Shown here in pieces: positions 39,574 to 48,909 of a stretch of 64,000 nucleotides of DNA; positions within the stretch are counted from its first letter, which is position 1; each line of letters opens with the position of its first letter. The position numbers and the translations under genes are program-made. The DNA is from Vibrio pacinii DSM 19139 (GTDB taxonomy: Bacteria; Pseudomonadota; Gammaproteobacteria; Enterobacterales; Vibrionaceae), in the NCBI RefSeq assembly GCF_000711795.1, contig NZ_JONH01000013.1, positions 124,001 through 188,000 of the forward strand, given 5' to 3'. The notes beneath the pieces are model-generated. The model was not told the origin of the DNA and searched no databases. It saw only the letters and a list, made by a program, of their open reading frames with translations.

Positions 39574-40710
39574 ATGTTGTCTATTTTTAAAACCTTTTTC
39601 TGGTTAGGGTGGATTAGTTTTGGCGGCCCTGCCGCTCATATTGGCTACTTTCGTCATACTTTTGTTGAGAAGCTAAAATGGCTTGATGATCAAGAGTATG
39701 GACAAATCGTCTCTCTGAGTCAGTTTTTACCGGGGCCTGGTTCTAGCCAAGTTGGTTTTGCATTAGGGTATAAACGCGGCGGCTTGGGCGGTGCGTGTAT
39801 GGCGTTTTTAGGCTTTACGCTTCCTTCCATTGTGATCATGCTGGCACTCGCCGTGTTAAGCAGTCAATTGACTGACACTAACGCGTTTCACAATGTCGTT
39901 CATGGCTTAAAACTGCTGGCGGTGGTGGTGGTTGCCGATGCGGCTTGGGGAATGTATAAAAATTTTTGCCAACAGCGCTTATCTGCCAGCATATGTGTGT
40001 TCACTGCAATCGCTTTGCTGCTTATTCCTAGTATCGCAACGCAAATAACCGTACTGATCATTGCCGCGTTGATTGGCGTTCAATGGCTAGGAAATAGTGA
40101 CCACCGCGATTGCGCCCCATTCAAGCCCTCTGTCTTGCCGCTGGCGATCTTTTTAGGTTTGTTGCTTGGTCTGCCAATTGCGGTGCAGGTAATACCACAA
40201 CTTGGGCTATTTAATGACTTCTTTCAAGCGGGAAGCTTAGTGTTTGGTGGTGGTCATGTTGTTCTGCCACTGTTGCAAAATATTGTCGGTGACCAACTTA
40301 GCCAAGATGCTTTTCTAACCGGCTATGCCGCCGCTCAGGCAGTGCCCGGGCCAATGTTTACCTTCGCAACTTACATCGGTTATCAATTACTGCCAAACGC
40401 ACCGATCTTAGGCGCCATAACGGCCACTTTAGCGGTGTTTCTTCCTGGCTTTTTGCTGCTGCTTGGGGTACTAAAAAACTGGCAATCTTTAGCTCAAAAT
40501 CCCAAAGTGTCTGGCGCGGTAAACGGTGTCAATGCAGCTGTGGTTGGTCTGCTAATTGCGGCTCTTTATCAACCTGTTTTTGTTAGCGCTGTATTCAAGA
40601 CGACCGATATCGCCTTGGTTCTATTCGGGTTCTACCTACTCAAACAACACAAATTACCTATTATTTGGATGGTGGCATGCTTCATCTTCGCAGGACTGCT
40701 GAAAGGCTAG
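39574..40710 (+). CDS. chrA: ChrA-family chromate transporter
   Basis: A 378-residue two-domain CHR transporter with about ten to twelve membrane segments. Each half has the family motif: FGGPAAHIGYF and QFLPGPGSSQ in the first half, FGGGHVVLPLL and QAVPGPMFTFATYIG in the second. Characterised members export chromate, and others may carry sulfate-like anions. No chrB or other resistance gene is near. The divergent LysR gene is the probable regulator. Confidence 0.92.
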   Translation: MLSIFKTFFWLGWISFGGPAAHIGYFRHTFVEKLKWLDDQEYGQIVSLSQFLPGPGSSQVGFALGYKRGGLGGACMAFLGFTLPSIVIMLALAVLSSQLTDTNAFHNVVHGLKLLAVVVVADAAWGMYKNFCQQRLSASICVFTAIALLLIPSIATQITVLIIAALIGVQWLGNSDHRDCAPFKPSVLPLAIFLGLLLGLPIAVQVIPQLGLFNDFFQAGSLVFGGGHVVLPLLQNIVGDQLSQDAFLTGYAAAQAVPGPMFTFATYIGYQLLPNAPILGAITATLAVFLPGFLLLLGVLKNWQSLAQNPKVSGAVNGVNAAVVGLLIAALYQPVFVSAVFKTTDIALVLFGFYLLKQHKLPIIWMVACFIFAGLLKG

Positions 40711-40739
40711 ACAGACCACGCCACTAACCAACAGCACGT

Positions 40740-40768
40740 GAGGAGAGCAAGACTCTCCTCTATTTTGC
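40740..40768 (+). terminator. Terminator after chrA
   Basis: GAGGAGAG pairs with CTCTCCTC around a 5-base loop, followed by TATTTTGCTTGTTTTTG. It lies at the end of the convergent tadD gene. Confidence 0.6.
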
Positions 40769-41767
40769 TTGTTTTTGCTGCTCTTCTCTGACCATCGCAA
40801 GCGCCTTTTCAAGATTTTCATTCGCCACTTTATAGTAAGTTGCTTTAGCACTAATCGCCTGCTGCAAATAAGGAATCGCTTGCTCGGGCTTGCCTTGTAA
40901 GGTAAGAAAATACCCAACATTATTTAGCGCTTCTGGTCTGCCCATGTGTTGGTTAAAAACGTTCAACGCGCGATTAATTTCACCTTTACCAAGGTAGATT
41001 AAGGCTAAGTTGTTGAGCGCTTTTTCATTGCTTGGATCTTTGTCTAGTGCCTGTAAAATAAAACGTTGAGCTTTGCGGTAATCCCCATCCATATAAAACG
41101 AATAAGCCACGTTAGTTAGCGTTTTGATTGAATTAGGATCAATGCTAAGCGATTGTTTATAAAAGGCCTGTGCAAGTGCGTGCTGTTTATCAAGATCCGC
41201 AACAACCCCCAACCCCATATACGCATATTCTGGTGAATATTGATCAACTTTCAGCTTAAGCACCGACTCCACCGTCATTAAGTCGGCTCCTTGCAACGTC
41301 TCACCTGAAGCGAAACGCAATTGATCAGCGTTGACTGCGCGTAAGAAGTAGCTTTTACCTTGGGTGATATCGCCATTACGACTGTATAAAATCCCTAATT
41401 GTTCGAGTACTTTGGTGTTATTAGGGTTTTCTTCCACTGCAATTAAGTAGGCCTTTTCAGCTAAGGCAAAGTTGCTTCGTGATTGGTGAATGCGCCCAAT
41501 ATTGAACAATGCTTTATCTCTGAATTGGCCATTTTCAAACGACAACGAGCGAATGTATTCATACAGCGCCAAGTCCATATTGTTACCACTGAGCGCCAAA
41601 TCACCTCGAGATATTGCTTCTTGCTCAGTCTTAGGTGGCTCATCGAGTGACAAGGTGTCTATCGGCTTACCATCATAAAGAGAGGTGTCCAACTGAGGCT
41701 TGGTATTAGAGCAAGCAACCAGTAACGAAATACATACCAGTAACACGAAATAGCGTAATACTTTCAT
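40760..41767 (-). CDS. tadD: TadD, tetratricopeptide lipoprotein of the Tad pilus
   Basis: A 335-residue outer-membrane lipoprotein with a lipobox LLVAC at residues 15-19 and several tetratricopeptide repeats from about residue 50 to the C-terminus (for example NIGRIHQSRSNFALAEKAYLIAVEENP). TadD is thought to act as a pilotin for assembly of the RcpA secretin. The start at 41767 follows AAGGA. It is the last gene of the Tad locus, after tadC. Confidence 0.88.
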   Translation of the reverse strand: MKVLRYFVLLVCISLLVACSNTKPQLDTSLYDGKPIDTLSLDEPPKTEQEAISRGDLALSGNNMDLALYEYIRSLSFENGQFRDKALFNIGRIHQSRSNFALAEKAYLIAVEENPNNTKVLEQLGILYSRNGDITQGKSYFLRAVNADQLRFASGETLQGADLMTVESVLKLKVDQYSPEYAYMGLGVVADLDKQHALAQAFYKQSLSIDPNSIKTLTNVAYSFYMDGDYRKAQRFILQALDKDPSNEKALNNLALIYLGKGEINRALNVFNQHMGRPEALNNVGYFLTLQGKPEQAIPYLQQAISAKATYYKVANENLEKALAMVREEQQKQAK

Positions 41768-41778
41768 AATAGCGTTCC

Positions 41779-42723
41779 TTACTTCCCTAGCGTGGCCGTT
41801 AGAGAGAGCATTGAGGGCCCAAGAGCGACAATAAAAAAACAAGGCCAGATGAATAGCAGTAACGGGAAAATCATTTTAGTCGGTATTTTCGCTGCGATTT
41901 CCTCAACTTCTTGATTACGCCTATCACGAAAATCTTCGGTATACTCACGTAACGTTTGCGACAAACTGCCGCCAATTCGCGAAGCATGAGACAACATCGT
42001 CACCAACCCAGCGATCTCTTTGACCCCCGTTCTTTTGACCAGCTCATTGAACGCATCCGACATTTCCACCCCCGCTTTAATTTTGCCACATACGGTATCC
42101 AACTCATCGGCAAAGTCAGGGTGAGAAATCATCAACTCGTCGGCAACTCGACGCAATGCTGCATTAAAACCCAGACCGGATTCGGTACACACAACCAACA
42201 AATCAAGCGCATCTGGCACCCCGCCACGAATTCGAGATTGACGCTTATCAACTTGAAGTTTTAACACCACATTCGGTACATAAAGCCCAGTCGCAACACT
42301 GGCCAACATAAAAAGATTCAACTGAGACAAATTAGGCAAGAAAAAATACATCGCGGCAGCCATCGAGAAACCAATCAGCACGGTGACCCCTTTTAAGGCA
42401 TAGAAAACCGTGAGGGCATTGGCATCGTGATAACCCGCATGCATTAACTTAGCGCGTACCGACTCAGTTTCTTTGCTATTGGATGGCTGCATTACCGGTG
42501 CTAGTGACTCTAGAGTGTTATCTAAACGACGGCTTTTCTTTAATCGCCCACTGCCAGAGCTTTTACGTATCTCTTCGAGCTTACTGGAAAGTGGCGATTT
42601 GGAACTGAGCAGCAACAGAAAAGAAGTGAAGATAATCAATACCGTTGCAATCAGAATCAGCGCTAAAAATGCGGTTTGCTCATCAATTCGTAACTCGTTA
42701 ATAATTCGAATGAGGTCTTCCAT
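41779..42723 (-). CDS. tadC: TadC, inner-membrane platform protein
   Basis: A 314-residue member of the type II secretion F family with membrane segments near residues 20-40, 105-145 and at the C-terminus. The cytoplasmic core has GVPDALDLLVVCTESGLGFNAALRRVA and EIAGLVTMLSHASRIGGSLSQTLREY. TadB and TadC together form the platform that TadA drives. I start at 42723, seven bases after GAGG and just past the tadB stop. Confidence 0.92.
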   Translation of the reverse strand: MEDLIRIINELRIDEQTAFLALILIATVLIIFTSFLLLLSSKSPLSSKLEEIRKSSGSGRLKKSRRLDNTLESLAPVMQPSNSKETESVRAKLMHAGYHDANALTVFYALKGVTVLIGFSMAAAMYFFLPNLSQLNLFMLASVATGLYVPNVVLKLQVDKRQSRIRGGVPDALDLLVVCTESGLGFNAALRRVADELMISHPDFADELDTVCGKIKAGVEMSDAFNELVKRTGVKEIAGLVTMLSHASRIGGSLSQTLREYTEDFRDRRNQEVEEIAAKIPTKMIFPLLLFIWPCFFIVALGPSMLSLTATLGK

Positions 42724-42725
42724 GG

Positions 42726-43694
42726 TCATACCTCAAAGTTGATAATTTTTCGAATCCACATCGAACCGATAAATAAACTGACGACCCCAAGGCTGACTAA
42801 GTCCATACCACGAGGATCTGTGTATAAAGGTTCAACATATTCTGGATTAATGAAAGTGAGAAAAAGGAACAAAATAAACGGCGACAACACCAATATCCAT
42901 GCGGATAACCGACTTTCTGCCGATAGCGTTTTTATTTTACGTTGCAGTTTGAATCGTGCCCGCAGCACCCGAGACACTTTCTCTAGATTTTCAGATAAGT
43001 TGCCTCCGGTCTCTTTTTGCAATAACACCGCACTTGAGAAAGCCAACATCGAGACGGTTGGCGTTCGTTCTGCCATTTGCATGATGGCTAAGCGCATATC
43101 GTAACCGTAATTGAGCAAATTAAAGGTGTTTTTGAACTCGACACCAATCGGTGCTGGCATCTCAGAACCGACTTCGTTGAACGCTTGAGTGACAGGCTGG
43201 CCAGCTTGTAGCATACGGCGCATGATATCGAGCGCTTCGGGTAATTGCTCTTCAAAGGCAGACAGACGATCTGAGATTTTTTTGTTGAGCCAAAAATAGA
43301 GAATAAACCAAATGCCGATGGCGGCGACAACGCCGACATAAAGTGGCTGACCAAGTAACATGGCGCCTAAAAATAGCAGCACTGAACAGAGTAGCGTAAC
43401 GGACAATGTTTGACTTAAGCTCCAATCATAACCGGACAGTTCTATCAGCTTTTTCAATGATGAAAACGCGGAGAATTTCACCAAACGGCGATCAATAGGC
43501 GTTAAACTCTTCATATAGTGATCGTGTAATAACGATCTGGCTTCTTCATCAAGGTTAGTTTGGGATTCTTTTAATCGTTGTGACAGCTCTTTGTGTTTCG
43601 CTTTACTGCCCGCGGCAGGAAGAATTAAAGCTTGTGAAATAAACACAACCGCAAAAAAGAGTAGAACAAAAAATAACGTCGCATCCTGCTGCAT
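42726..43694 (-). CDS. tadB: TadB, inner-membrane platform protein
   Basis: A 322-residue type II secretion F-domain protein, with an N-terminal membrane segment (FFVLLFFAVVFISQALIL), two central ones and a C-terminal pair. The platform motif QLPEALDIMRRMLQAGQPVTQAFNEV is at about residues 150-175, and SSAVLLQKETGGNLSENLEKVS follows. It pairs with TadC to form the Tad assembly platform. AGGGGG precedes the ATG. Confidence 0.92.
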   Translation of the reverse strand: MQQDATLFFVLLFFAVVFISQALILPAAGSKAKHKELSQRLKESQTNLDEEARSLLHDHYMKSLTPIDRRLVKFSAFSSLKKLIELSGYDWSLSQTLSVTLLCSVLLFLGAMLLGQPLYVGVVAAIGIWFILYFWLNKKISDRLSAFEEQLPEALDIMRRMLQAGQPVTQAFNEVGSEMPAPIGVEFKNTFNLLNYGYDMRLAIMQMAERTPTVSMLAFSSAVLLQKETGGNLSENLEKVSRVLRARFKLQRKIKTLSAESRLSAWILVLSPFILFLFLTFINPEYVEPLYTDPRGMDLVSLGVVSLFIGSMWIRKIINFEV

Positions 43695-43703
43695 AATGCC
43701 CCC

Positions 43704-45176
43704 TTATGAGTAAGTCTCATTGAAGATGTCAAAAGGAAGATGCAACCCCTTTTTGGCTAATTGGTCGTGGCACTGAGGCACAACCCCCGTAGCAGTAAAG
43801 TAGCCTAATACATTGCCTTCTTCATCCATCCCCTGACGATGGAAACGAAACAGTTCTGACATGGTAATAATTTCACCTTCCATGCCATTGATCTCGCAGA
43901 TACTGACCATACGCCGCTTACCATCCTCTTGACGCTCCATTTGCACCACTAAGTGAATAGCAGAGGCGATCTGCGAGCGAAGGTTTTTGGCCGACATATT
44001 CCAGCCCGCCATGGCGAACATATTCTCTACCCTTGATAACGCATCTCGTGGAGTATTGGCGTGAATTGTCGCTAATGAACCATCATGACCGGTGTTCATC
44101 GCCGCCAACATATCAACCGCTTCAGCACCACGAACCTCACCAAGCACAATTCGGTCAGGGCGCATCCGTAGTGAGTTTTTCACTAAGTCACGTTGCGTGA
44201 TCTCGCCTTTCCCTTCTAAATTAGCCGGACGAGTTTCGAGCCTGACAACATGTGGCTGCTGCAGTTGTAGCTCTGCTGAGTCTTCGATGGTGACGATGCG
44301 GTCATCTGAGGGGATAAAGTTAGAAAATATATTCAAAGTGGTGGTTTTGCCTGAACCAGTCCCTCCTGATATCAAGACGTTTAACGCACCAGTGACCGCG
44401 GCTTCAACAAATTTAGCCATCTCTGGAGAGATTGAATTGAACTCAATTAAGTTGTCCATTTTGAGCTTTTCGACCGCAAAACGACGAATAGACACCGAGG
44501 CGCCATCTAAAGCCAGTGGCGGTATGATGGCATTAACACGTGAACCATCAGCAAGGCGCGCATCAACCATCGGAGAAGCCTCATCAATACGTCGACCAAC
44601 CTGACTGACAATCCGGTCAATGATGTTACGTAAATGACGTTCATCAAGAAACGTGTAAGGGGTGAGTTCGAGTTTGCCTCGTCGCTCTACAAATACATGC
44701 TTAGGTCCATTGACCAAAATATCCGAGACAGTGGCATCGTGAAGTAGCGGCTCTAACGGCCCAAGACCAAACACCTCATCTTCAATTTGTTGGATCACGC
44801 GCTTGCGCCCTTCGGCACTGAGTGCATGAGTCTGGTCATCTGCCATCAACTGGATGATGGCATCATGTAAATCAGCCTTTGCCCTATCAGGCTGAAGGCT
44901 TGCCAAAAGTCCAAGGTCTAAGGTTTCGAGCAGTCTTTGGTGATAATAGTGTTTGACCTCTTGTTCTTGAGTGAGCTGCTTACGCGTCTCATCAACTACC
45001 TTTTCTTTTGCATCATGCTCGTTTTTTTTTCTTTCTTTCAGCTGGTTAGAGTCAAGTTTTTGCTCCGAGTCACTATGTTCTCCCGGCTCATTAAAGCGAT
45101 TAGTTTGCTGCTGTAGCTCAGAGGCAGCTACCTTTTCCTGCAATTCAGGATTTAAGTTTTTACGTTTAAAAAACAT
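43704..45176 (-). CDS. tadA: TadA, secretion ATPase of the Tad pilus
   Basis: A 490-residue hexameric ATPase of the GspE/VirB11 superfamily (CpaF type) that powers pilus extension and retraction. Walker A is GGTGSGKTT at 271-279, preceded by LNVLIS. An RLETRPAN box, a VLGEVRGAEA Walker B-region motif and an ATIHANTPRDAL histidine box follow. The first 80 residues are charged and low in complexity (ELQEKV... KKNEHDAKEKVV), a coiled-coil-like N-terminal extension. Confidence 0.95.
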   Translation of the reverse strand: MFFKRKNLNPELQEKVAASELQQQTNRFNEPGEHSDSEQKLDSNQLKERKKNEHDAKEKVVDETRKQLTQEQEVKHYYHQRLLETLDLGLLASLQPDRAKADLHDAIIQLMADDQTHALSAEGRKRVIQQIEDEVFGLGPLEPLLHDATVSDILVNGPKHVFVERRGKLELTPYTFLDERHLRNIIDRIVSQVGRRIDEASPMVDARLADGSRVNAIIPPLALDGASVSIRRFAVEKLKMDNLIEFNSISPEMAKFVEAAVTGALNVLISGGTGSGKTTTLNIFSNFIPSDDRIVTIEDSAELQLQQPHVVRLETRPANLEGKGEITQRDLVKNSLRMRPDRIVLGEVRGAEAVDMLAAMNTGHDGSLATIHANTPRDALSRVENMFAMAGWNMSAKNLRSQIASAIHLVVQMERQEDGKRRMVSICEINGMEGEIITMSELFRFHRQGMDEEGNVLGYFTATGVVPQCHDQLAKKGLHLPFDIFNETYS

Positions 45177-45204
45177 GCTAGCTCTCTTTCATTTCTGTTC
45201 AAAT

Positions 45205-46428
45205 TTAAGAAAACAATCGTCTTAACCAGCTTTTTTTGCTTTCAGGTTGAGGAGTCAATGTCTCAACAAATCGAGTAATCGACTTGGCAATAGCGCTACC
45301 TTTTTTGCTTTCGATGAACGGCTTACCAAGATTGGCACTTTCAAGTGCAACCTTAAATTCGTTCGGCACCGTGTGTAGCGGCAAGTCCCCTAGCGTACCT
45401 TGGATATCTTTGAGCCCAATTGACTGGCGTTTTTCATAACGATTAATCACCACTTCCATTTGATCTTTGTTTAAGCCAAATTCAAACGACAACAACTTGA
45501 TCATTTGCGTGGTATTTTTAATCGCGACTAAGTTTTGTTGCGCGATCAAATAAATCTTACTGGCAGGCGCAAGTACCGGAGCAAAAAGTCGGTCTAAACC
45601 ACGCGAAAGATCAACAATCACAAAGGGGTAATGCTCTCTTAGAAGCGGCAGTAACTTGTTTAACTGTTTGGCTTTCTCATAGTTTTCATGACTATTTTCA
45701 CGTTTAAATGACAGAACATGTAACCCCGACTTATGCTTAGTCACGAATGTCCCTAAAGAAACCTCATCTAAATCCGACACATTGGCCAACGCATCCGTCA
45801 TGCTGTACGTCGGATGAATACTCAGATAATCGTTGACGACGCCAAACTGAAGATCAAGATCGAGCAACAAGACTTGATCAGTATGCTGACTGGCCATTTT
45901 GATCGCAGAGTTGAGTGCGATAGTTGACGCACCAGAGCCCCCCTTGGTATTCATGAACACCAGTAGCTCGCCCAAATTACGACTGGCCACTTTCTCTTCT
46001 GCGACATTCTTCAATAACGGAATCAAGTCATCAATCTGCGCCGTATTCGACACAAAATCAGCCGCACCGATACGCAATGCAATTTTTAACGCGCCATTAT
46101 CACTTTCATTGCCAAAGACAATTAACGACGCTTCATGACTGTCCTGATTGATATCAGGTGCTTCGTAATGCTGCAGCTCAACAATCTTCTGTGCCCAGTT
46201 AGGGCCGGTCTCCACGAAAATCAGATCAGGTGGTGAAAAGTGCGCAAGGTTCGCCACCACAAGGCCATGAAACGAGATCATTTCATAACTAATGCTTTGG
46301 CATTTAGAAAGCTCATGGCTAATGTGAAGATGAAAAGCATCTGACGAGTAAAACACCCAGATCGTCAGATTGGTTTTCAGTCTTATCGGGCTTGCGCCGC
46401 TTGGTGCTATCTTCACCGCCTCTCCCAT
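45205..46428 (-). CDS. tadZ: TadZ/CpaE, pilus localisation protein
   Basis: A 407-residue protein with an N-terminal receiver-like domain (about residues 20-140) and a C-terminal MinD/ParA-type ATPase. The deviant Walker A is NTKGGSGAST at 160-169, and LLLDLDLQFG follows. TadZ homologues act as polar hubs that recruit TadA. The start follows GGAGG at ten bases. The C-terminus is basic (SKKSWLRRLFS). It is translated just before tadA. Confidence 0.9.
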   Translation of the reverse strand: MGEAVKIAPSGASPIRLKTNLTIWVFYSSDAFHLHISHELSKCQSISYEMISFHGLVVANLAHFSPPDLIFVETGPNWAQKIVELQHYEAPDINQDSHEASLIVFGNESDNGALKIALRIGAADFVSNTAQIDDLIPLLKNVAEEKVASRNLGELLVFMNTKGGSGASTIALNSAIKMASQHTDQVLLLDLDLQFGVVNDYLSIHPTYSMTDALANVSDLDEVSLGTFVTKHKSGLHVLSFKRENSHENYEKAKQLNKLLPLLREHYPFVIVDLSRGLDRLFAPVLAPASKIYLIAQQNLVAIKNTTQMIKLLSFEFGLNKDQMEVVINRYEKRQSIGLKDIQGTLGDLPLHTVPNEFKVALESANLGKPFIESKKGSAIAKSITRFVETLTPQPESKKSWLRRLFS

Positions 46429-46440
46429 ATATGTTGCCTC

Positions 46441-46923
46441 CTAGCAATCAGAACTGCTCTCGGTGCCATCAGAGCGTCGATGGTGACCTAAATTCTCTCT
46501 TGGCCGGATGGTTTCAAACTCAGGAACCTCCAGCAAGCCAGTTAAATTGATGAAGCTTAATAACCCTGTGAATTGATAACTAAAATTAACCACTCTCGCC
46601 CTGACATATCTAATTGTAGAAAAGACATCGTCATCTGTCAGAGTTCCTGTCACCACGTTGCCGCTCTCATCAAGGTAATCAATAACAATATTATCAACAC
46701 TCAATCCTCCCGGCGCATAATCAGGAATAGCCAAAGCGGGAATGTCATTTCTATCTTCAACACGGCAAACAGTCGCAAGCCGTGCCGCTACTCGGGTGAT
46801 TTCGTTGATGGTCTGCAAAGAGTAGACATAACGCCCAACCTCAATCACAGAGAAGATGATCAACATTAGCGTGGTCGCGATCAGGGTGAACTCGATAATC
46901 GTGACACCTTGTTGTTTTCTCAT
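46441..46923 (-). CDS. tadF: TadF-like minor pseudopilin
   Basis: A 160-residue pseudopilin-like protein. It has a short basic leader (MRKQQG), then TIIEFTLIATTLMLIIFSVIEVGRY, the glutamate-containing hydrophobic helix of TadE/TadF proteins. The prepilin peptidase TadV would cut after the glycine. The rest is periplasmic and rich in aspartate. Its start overlaps the stop codon of the upstream tadE gene (ATGA). I call it TadF by position; E and F cannot be told apart firmly by sequence here. Confidence 0.75.
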   Translation of the reverse strand: MRKQQGVTIIEFTLIATTLMLIIFSVIEVGRYVYSLQTINEITRVAARLATVCRVEDRNDIPALAIPDYAPGGLSVDNIVIDYLDESGNVVTGTLTDDDVFSTIRYVRARVVNFSYQFTGLLSFINLTGLLEVPEFETIRPRENLGHHRRSDGTESSSDC

Positions 46924-47375
46924 GCTCCTGTCCTCATCACTGCTGAAGCGATAAGCGGCACATTAAACGATGTCTCAGAAGAGAAAGAGCCAATAACTGG
47001 CGTGTACTGATGATTAATCGTAATGGTGACGTATTTGCCTGTGCAGCTCATAGTGACGTCCTCAGCCGTTACTCCATCCATAACAAGGTTAGCATTCGCA
47101 CTCACTGTTCGCCCATAGAGCACGACACTCATGGTATCGGCTACCGTGGTCGCGTTGTTACAAGGCACGGTACTCCCTGTCCCTAGAATTTCAGCCGTGG
47201 CATGCCTTACTCCATTTTGCGCCATCTTATTTAGCGTGTTGTACTGGATAAACGCATTACCAAATTCGGTAATTGCCAGCAAGATAACCACCAATATCGG
47301 CACCGTTATCAGCATCTCGACCGCAGCCAAACCGCTTTGCTTGAATGTTAATGGCGTCTTGATTGGCTTAATCAT
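46920..47375 (-). CDS. tadE: TadE-like minor pseudopilin
   Basis: A 151-residue pseudopilin with leader KQSG, then LAAVEMLITVPILVVILLAITEFGNAF, the TadE helix with the conserved glutamate at position 5 of the mature protein. Two cysteines in the periplasmic domain (VPCNN and SCTGK) could form a disulfide. The ATG at 47375 overlaps the tadG stop codon and follows GGAGGG. Confidence 0.8.
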   Translation of the reverse strand: MIKPIKTPLTFKQSGLAAVEMLITVPILVVILLAITEFGNAFIQYNTLNKMAQNGVRHATAEILGTGSTVPCNNATTVADTMSVVLYGRTVSANANLVMDGVTAEDVTMSCTGKYVTITINHQYTPVIGSFSSETSFNVPLIASAVMRTGA

Positions 47376-48619
47376 CACGATTCCCTCCGATCAGGATCGT
47401 CATACAACACAATCAGATAAGGACCTTCTGCGTCCGAGTTCTGCCCTGGCGTACCACCATAGGCAGAGCAATCATGCAAAAATTCACCAAATACCGCTTC
47501 TTTGCCGCTATTTGATGTTGGCGCTTGTTGCAACAAAAAGAAGCAGCCCAAAGCGGTAACGGTAAAGGTGTTGGTCCCGCCGCTTGCGACAGAGCAATCA
47601 ACAATGGGAATGACTAATATACGCCGATCAAACTGTCCTCCAGATTCGATTCGACAAGCACTGTCTCCGGTACACGGCATCGCGCTGTCGTAATCTTGAT
47701 GACTCCAACCTTGACCATCAGCACCTGAAGTATCGTTGTAGACTATATTGCCGTTACTATCTAACGTCGCCTTTGAAACGGGTTCTTTGACATAAACATC
47801 CGTTGGATGCTCCGTTGCAGAGAGTCCGCCGCCACTATAGTCACCAAAACGCGTGTTAAGCCCCTGTCCTACAGGACCAACAGTATTGCCGGGTTTAGTG
47901 ACGACGGTATCACCAATACCAACTCGCCCTTCAAAGCCCCCCGCAAGAGCGCTACGTACTGTATCGGCCCCTGAGCCAAAATCGAGTAGTTGATAGTTAC
48001 CCGCTCCCATCTCCGTTTGATTGAGGTCGGCAATTTTCAAGGCGTATAGTTTTCCCGTGTCGTACCCTTTGCTGCCGGTCGCCGATTCGTCCTGACAAAC
48101 CGCCATCGGCACAACGTTCACCGCAGGGGCACTCGGGCTTGGGCCCGCCGCCGCCGAAACATTTAACGATTTATCAATACCAAGCCAATCTGCAAAATAG
48201 TTTTCTAATTGATAGTTACTGATGATCACTCTGACAAAGGTGTCTTGGCTATCATCAAACCCTGCGCTCTGAATGGCTGGCGGAGTGGGAAAGGAAGTAG
48301 GGTTATTAGTAAATTGCACTATCACCGAACCGGCATCAAATGACATTTCGCCATTACCGGTGGCATTGGCAATATTGGTGATGGTGTTATTCGCAGCGGT
48401 CGTGGCATCTAAAACAGAGCCATCACTATCTATGACGACGGCGGCGGCAAGTGCGGCGGCATCAGCGCTGTTTTGCAAGCGTGACTTATTCATCATTGCG
48501 TGGTTAACGTCAATAGATAGCGCTGCGACGCCTATCAGAGCAATCATCGTTGCTGTAACCAGTACCAAGACTAGACCTTTTTGCCGATTCAATGATCGAC
48601 AACCTTGATTCCGATTCAT
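47375..48619 (-). CDS. tadG: TadG-like pilus assembly protein
   Basis: A 414-residue protein with a short basic leader, then a hydrophobic helix (GLVLVLVTATMIALIGVAALSIDVNHAM) followed by the TadG/TadE-family SRLQNSADAAALAAAV stretch that marks Flp-pilus TadG proteins. The long periplasmic part contains several cysteines and is glycine- and serine-rich. It lacks an obvious full von Willebrand domain. It may anchor or cap the pilus apparatus. It sits between the lipoprotein gene and tadE, which is not the classical order. Confidence 0.78.
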   Translation of the reverse strand: MNRNQGCRSLNRQKGLVLVLVTATMIALIGVAALSIDVNHAMMNKSRLQNSADAAALAAAVVIDSDGSVLDATTAANNTITNIANATGNGEMSFDAGSVIVQFTNNPTSFPTPPAIQSAGFDDSQDTFVRVIISNYQLENYFADWLGIDKSLNVSAAAGPSPSAPAVNVVPMAVCQDESATGSKGYDTGKLYALKIADLNQTEMGAGNYQLLDFGSGADTVRSALAGGFEGRVGIGDTVVTKPGNTVGPVGQGLNTRFGDYSGGGLSATEHPTDVYVKEPVSKATLDSNGNIVYNDTSGADGQGWSHQDYDSAMPCTGDSACRIESGGQFDRRILVIPIVDCSVASGGTNTFTVTALGCFFLLQQAPTSNSGKEAVFGEFLHDCSAYGGTPGQNSDAEGPYLIVLYDDPDRRES

Positions 48620-48634
48620 AGTAGCTCCTTGAGT

Positions 48635-48901
48635 TTAGTTACTAAACCCCTCTAAGAATTGACTATCAGTACCTTTCAACTCTGAGTCTTGTTTACCCGT
48701 ATAGACTTGATAGGCACCTTCCATTCGCTCACCACTACCTGACGGAACGACACCAAGATTGTCTTGAGTTGCGTTCGGATTGTATGTTTGTTCTGTTTTA
48801 AGTTTTGCTACGTGAGCACCAAGACTATCGGCATTGTTTACACAGCCGAGCATCGATATGGCCAAAGAGAACACGCTCATGGTTATAATGATCTGTTTCA
48901 T
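48635..48901 (-). CDS. Small lipoprotein of the Tad locus
   Basis: An 88-residue protein with a lipoprotein signal ending SMLGC (cysteine 20). The remainder is polar and probably periplasmic. AGGAGATAAC precedes the ATG. It lies directly after the secretin gene rcpA, where other Tad loci have rcpB. I do not see firm RcpB similarity, so I give no symbol. A role in secretin assembly is a positional guess. Confidence 0.7.
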   Translation of the reverse strand: MKQIIITMSVFSLAISMLGCVNNADSLGAHVAKLKTEQTYNPNATQDNLGVVPSGSGERMEGAYQVYTGKQDSELKGTDSQFLEGFSN

Positions 48902-48909
48902 GTTATCTC

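Noticed and set aside
44092-44604. 170-codon plus-strand open frame inside tadA
   Set aside because: It is antisense to the conserved ATPase core, with serine/arginine-rich composition typical of an antisense shadow.
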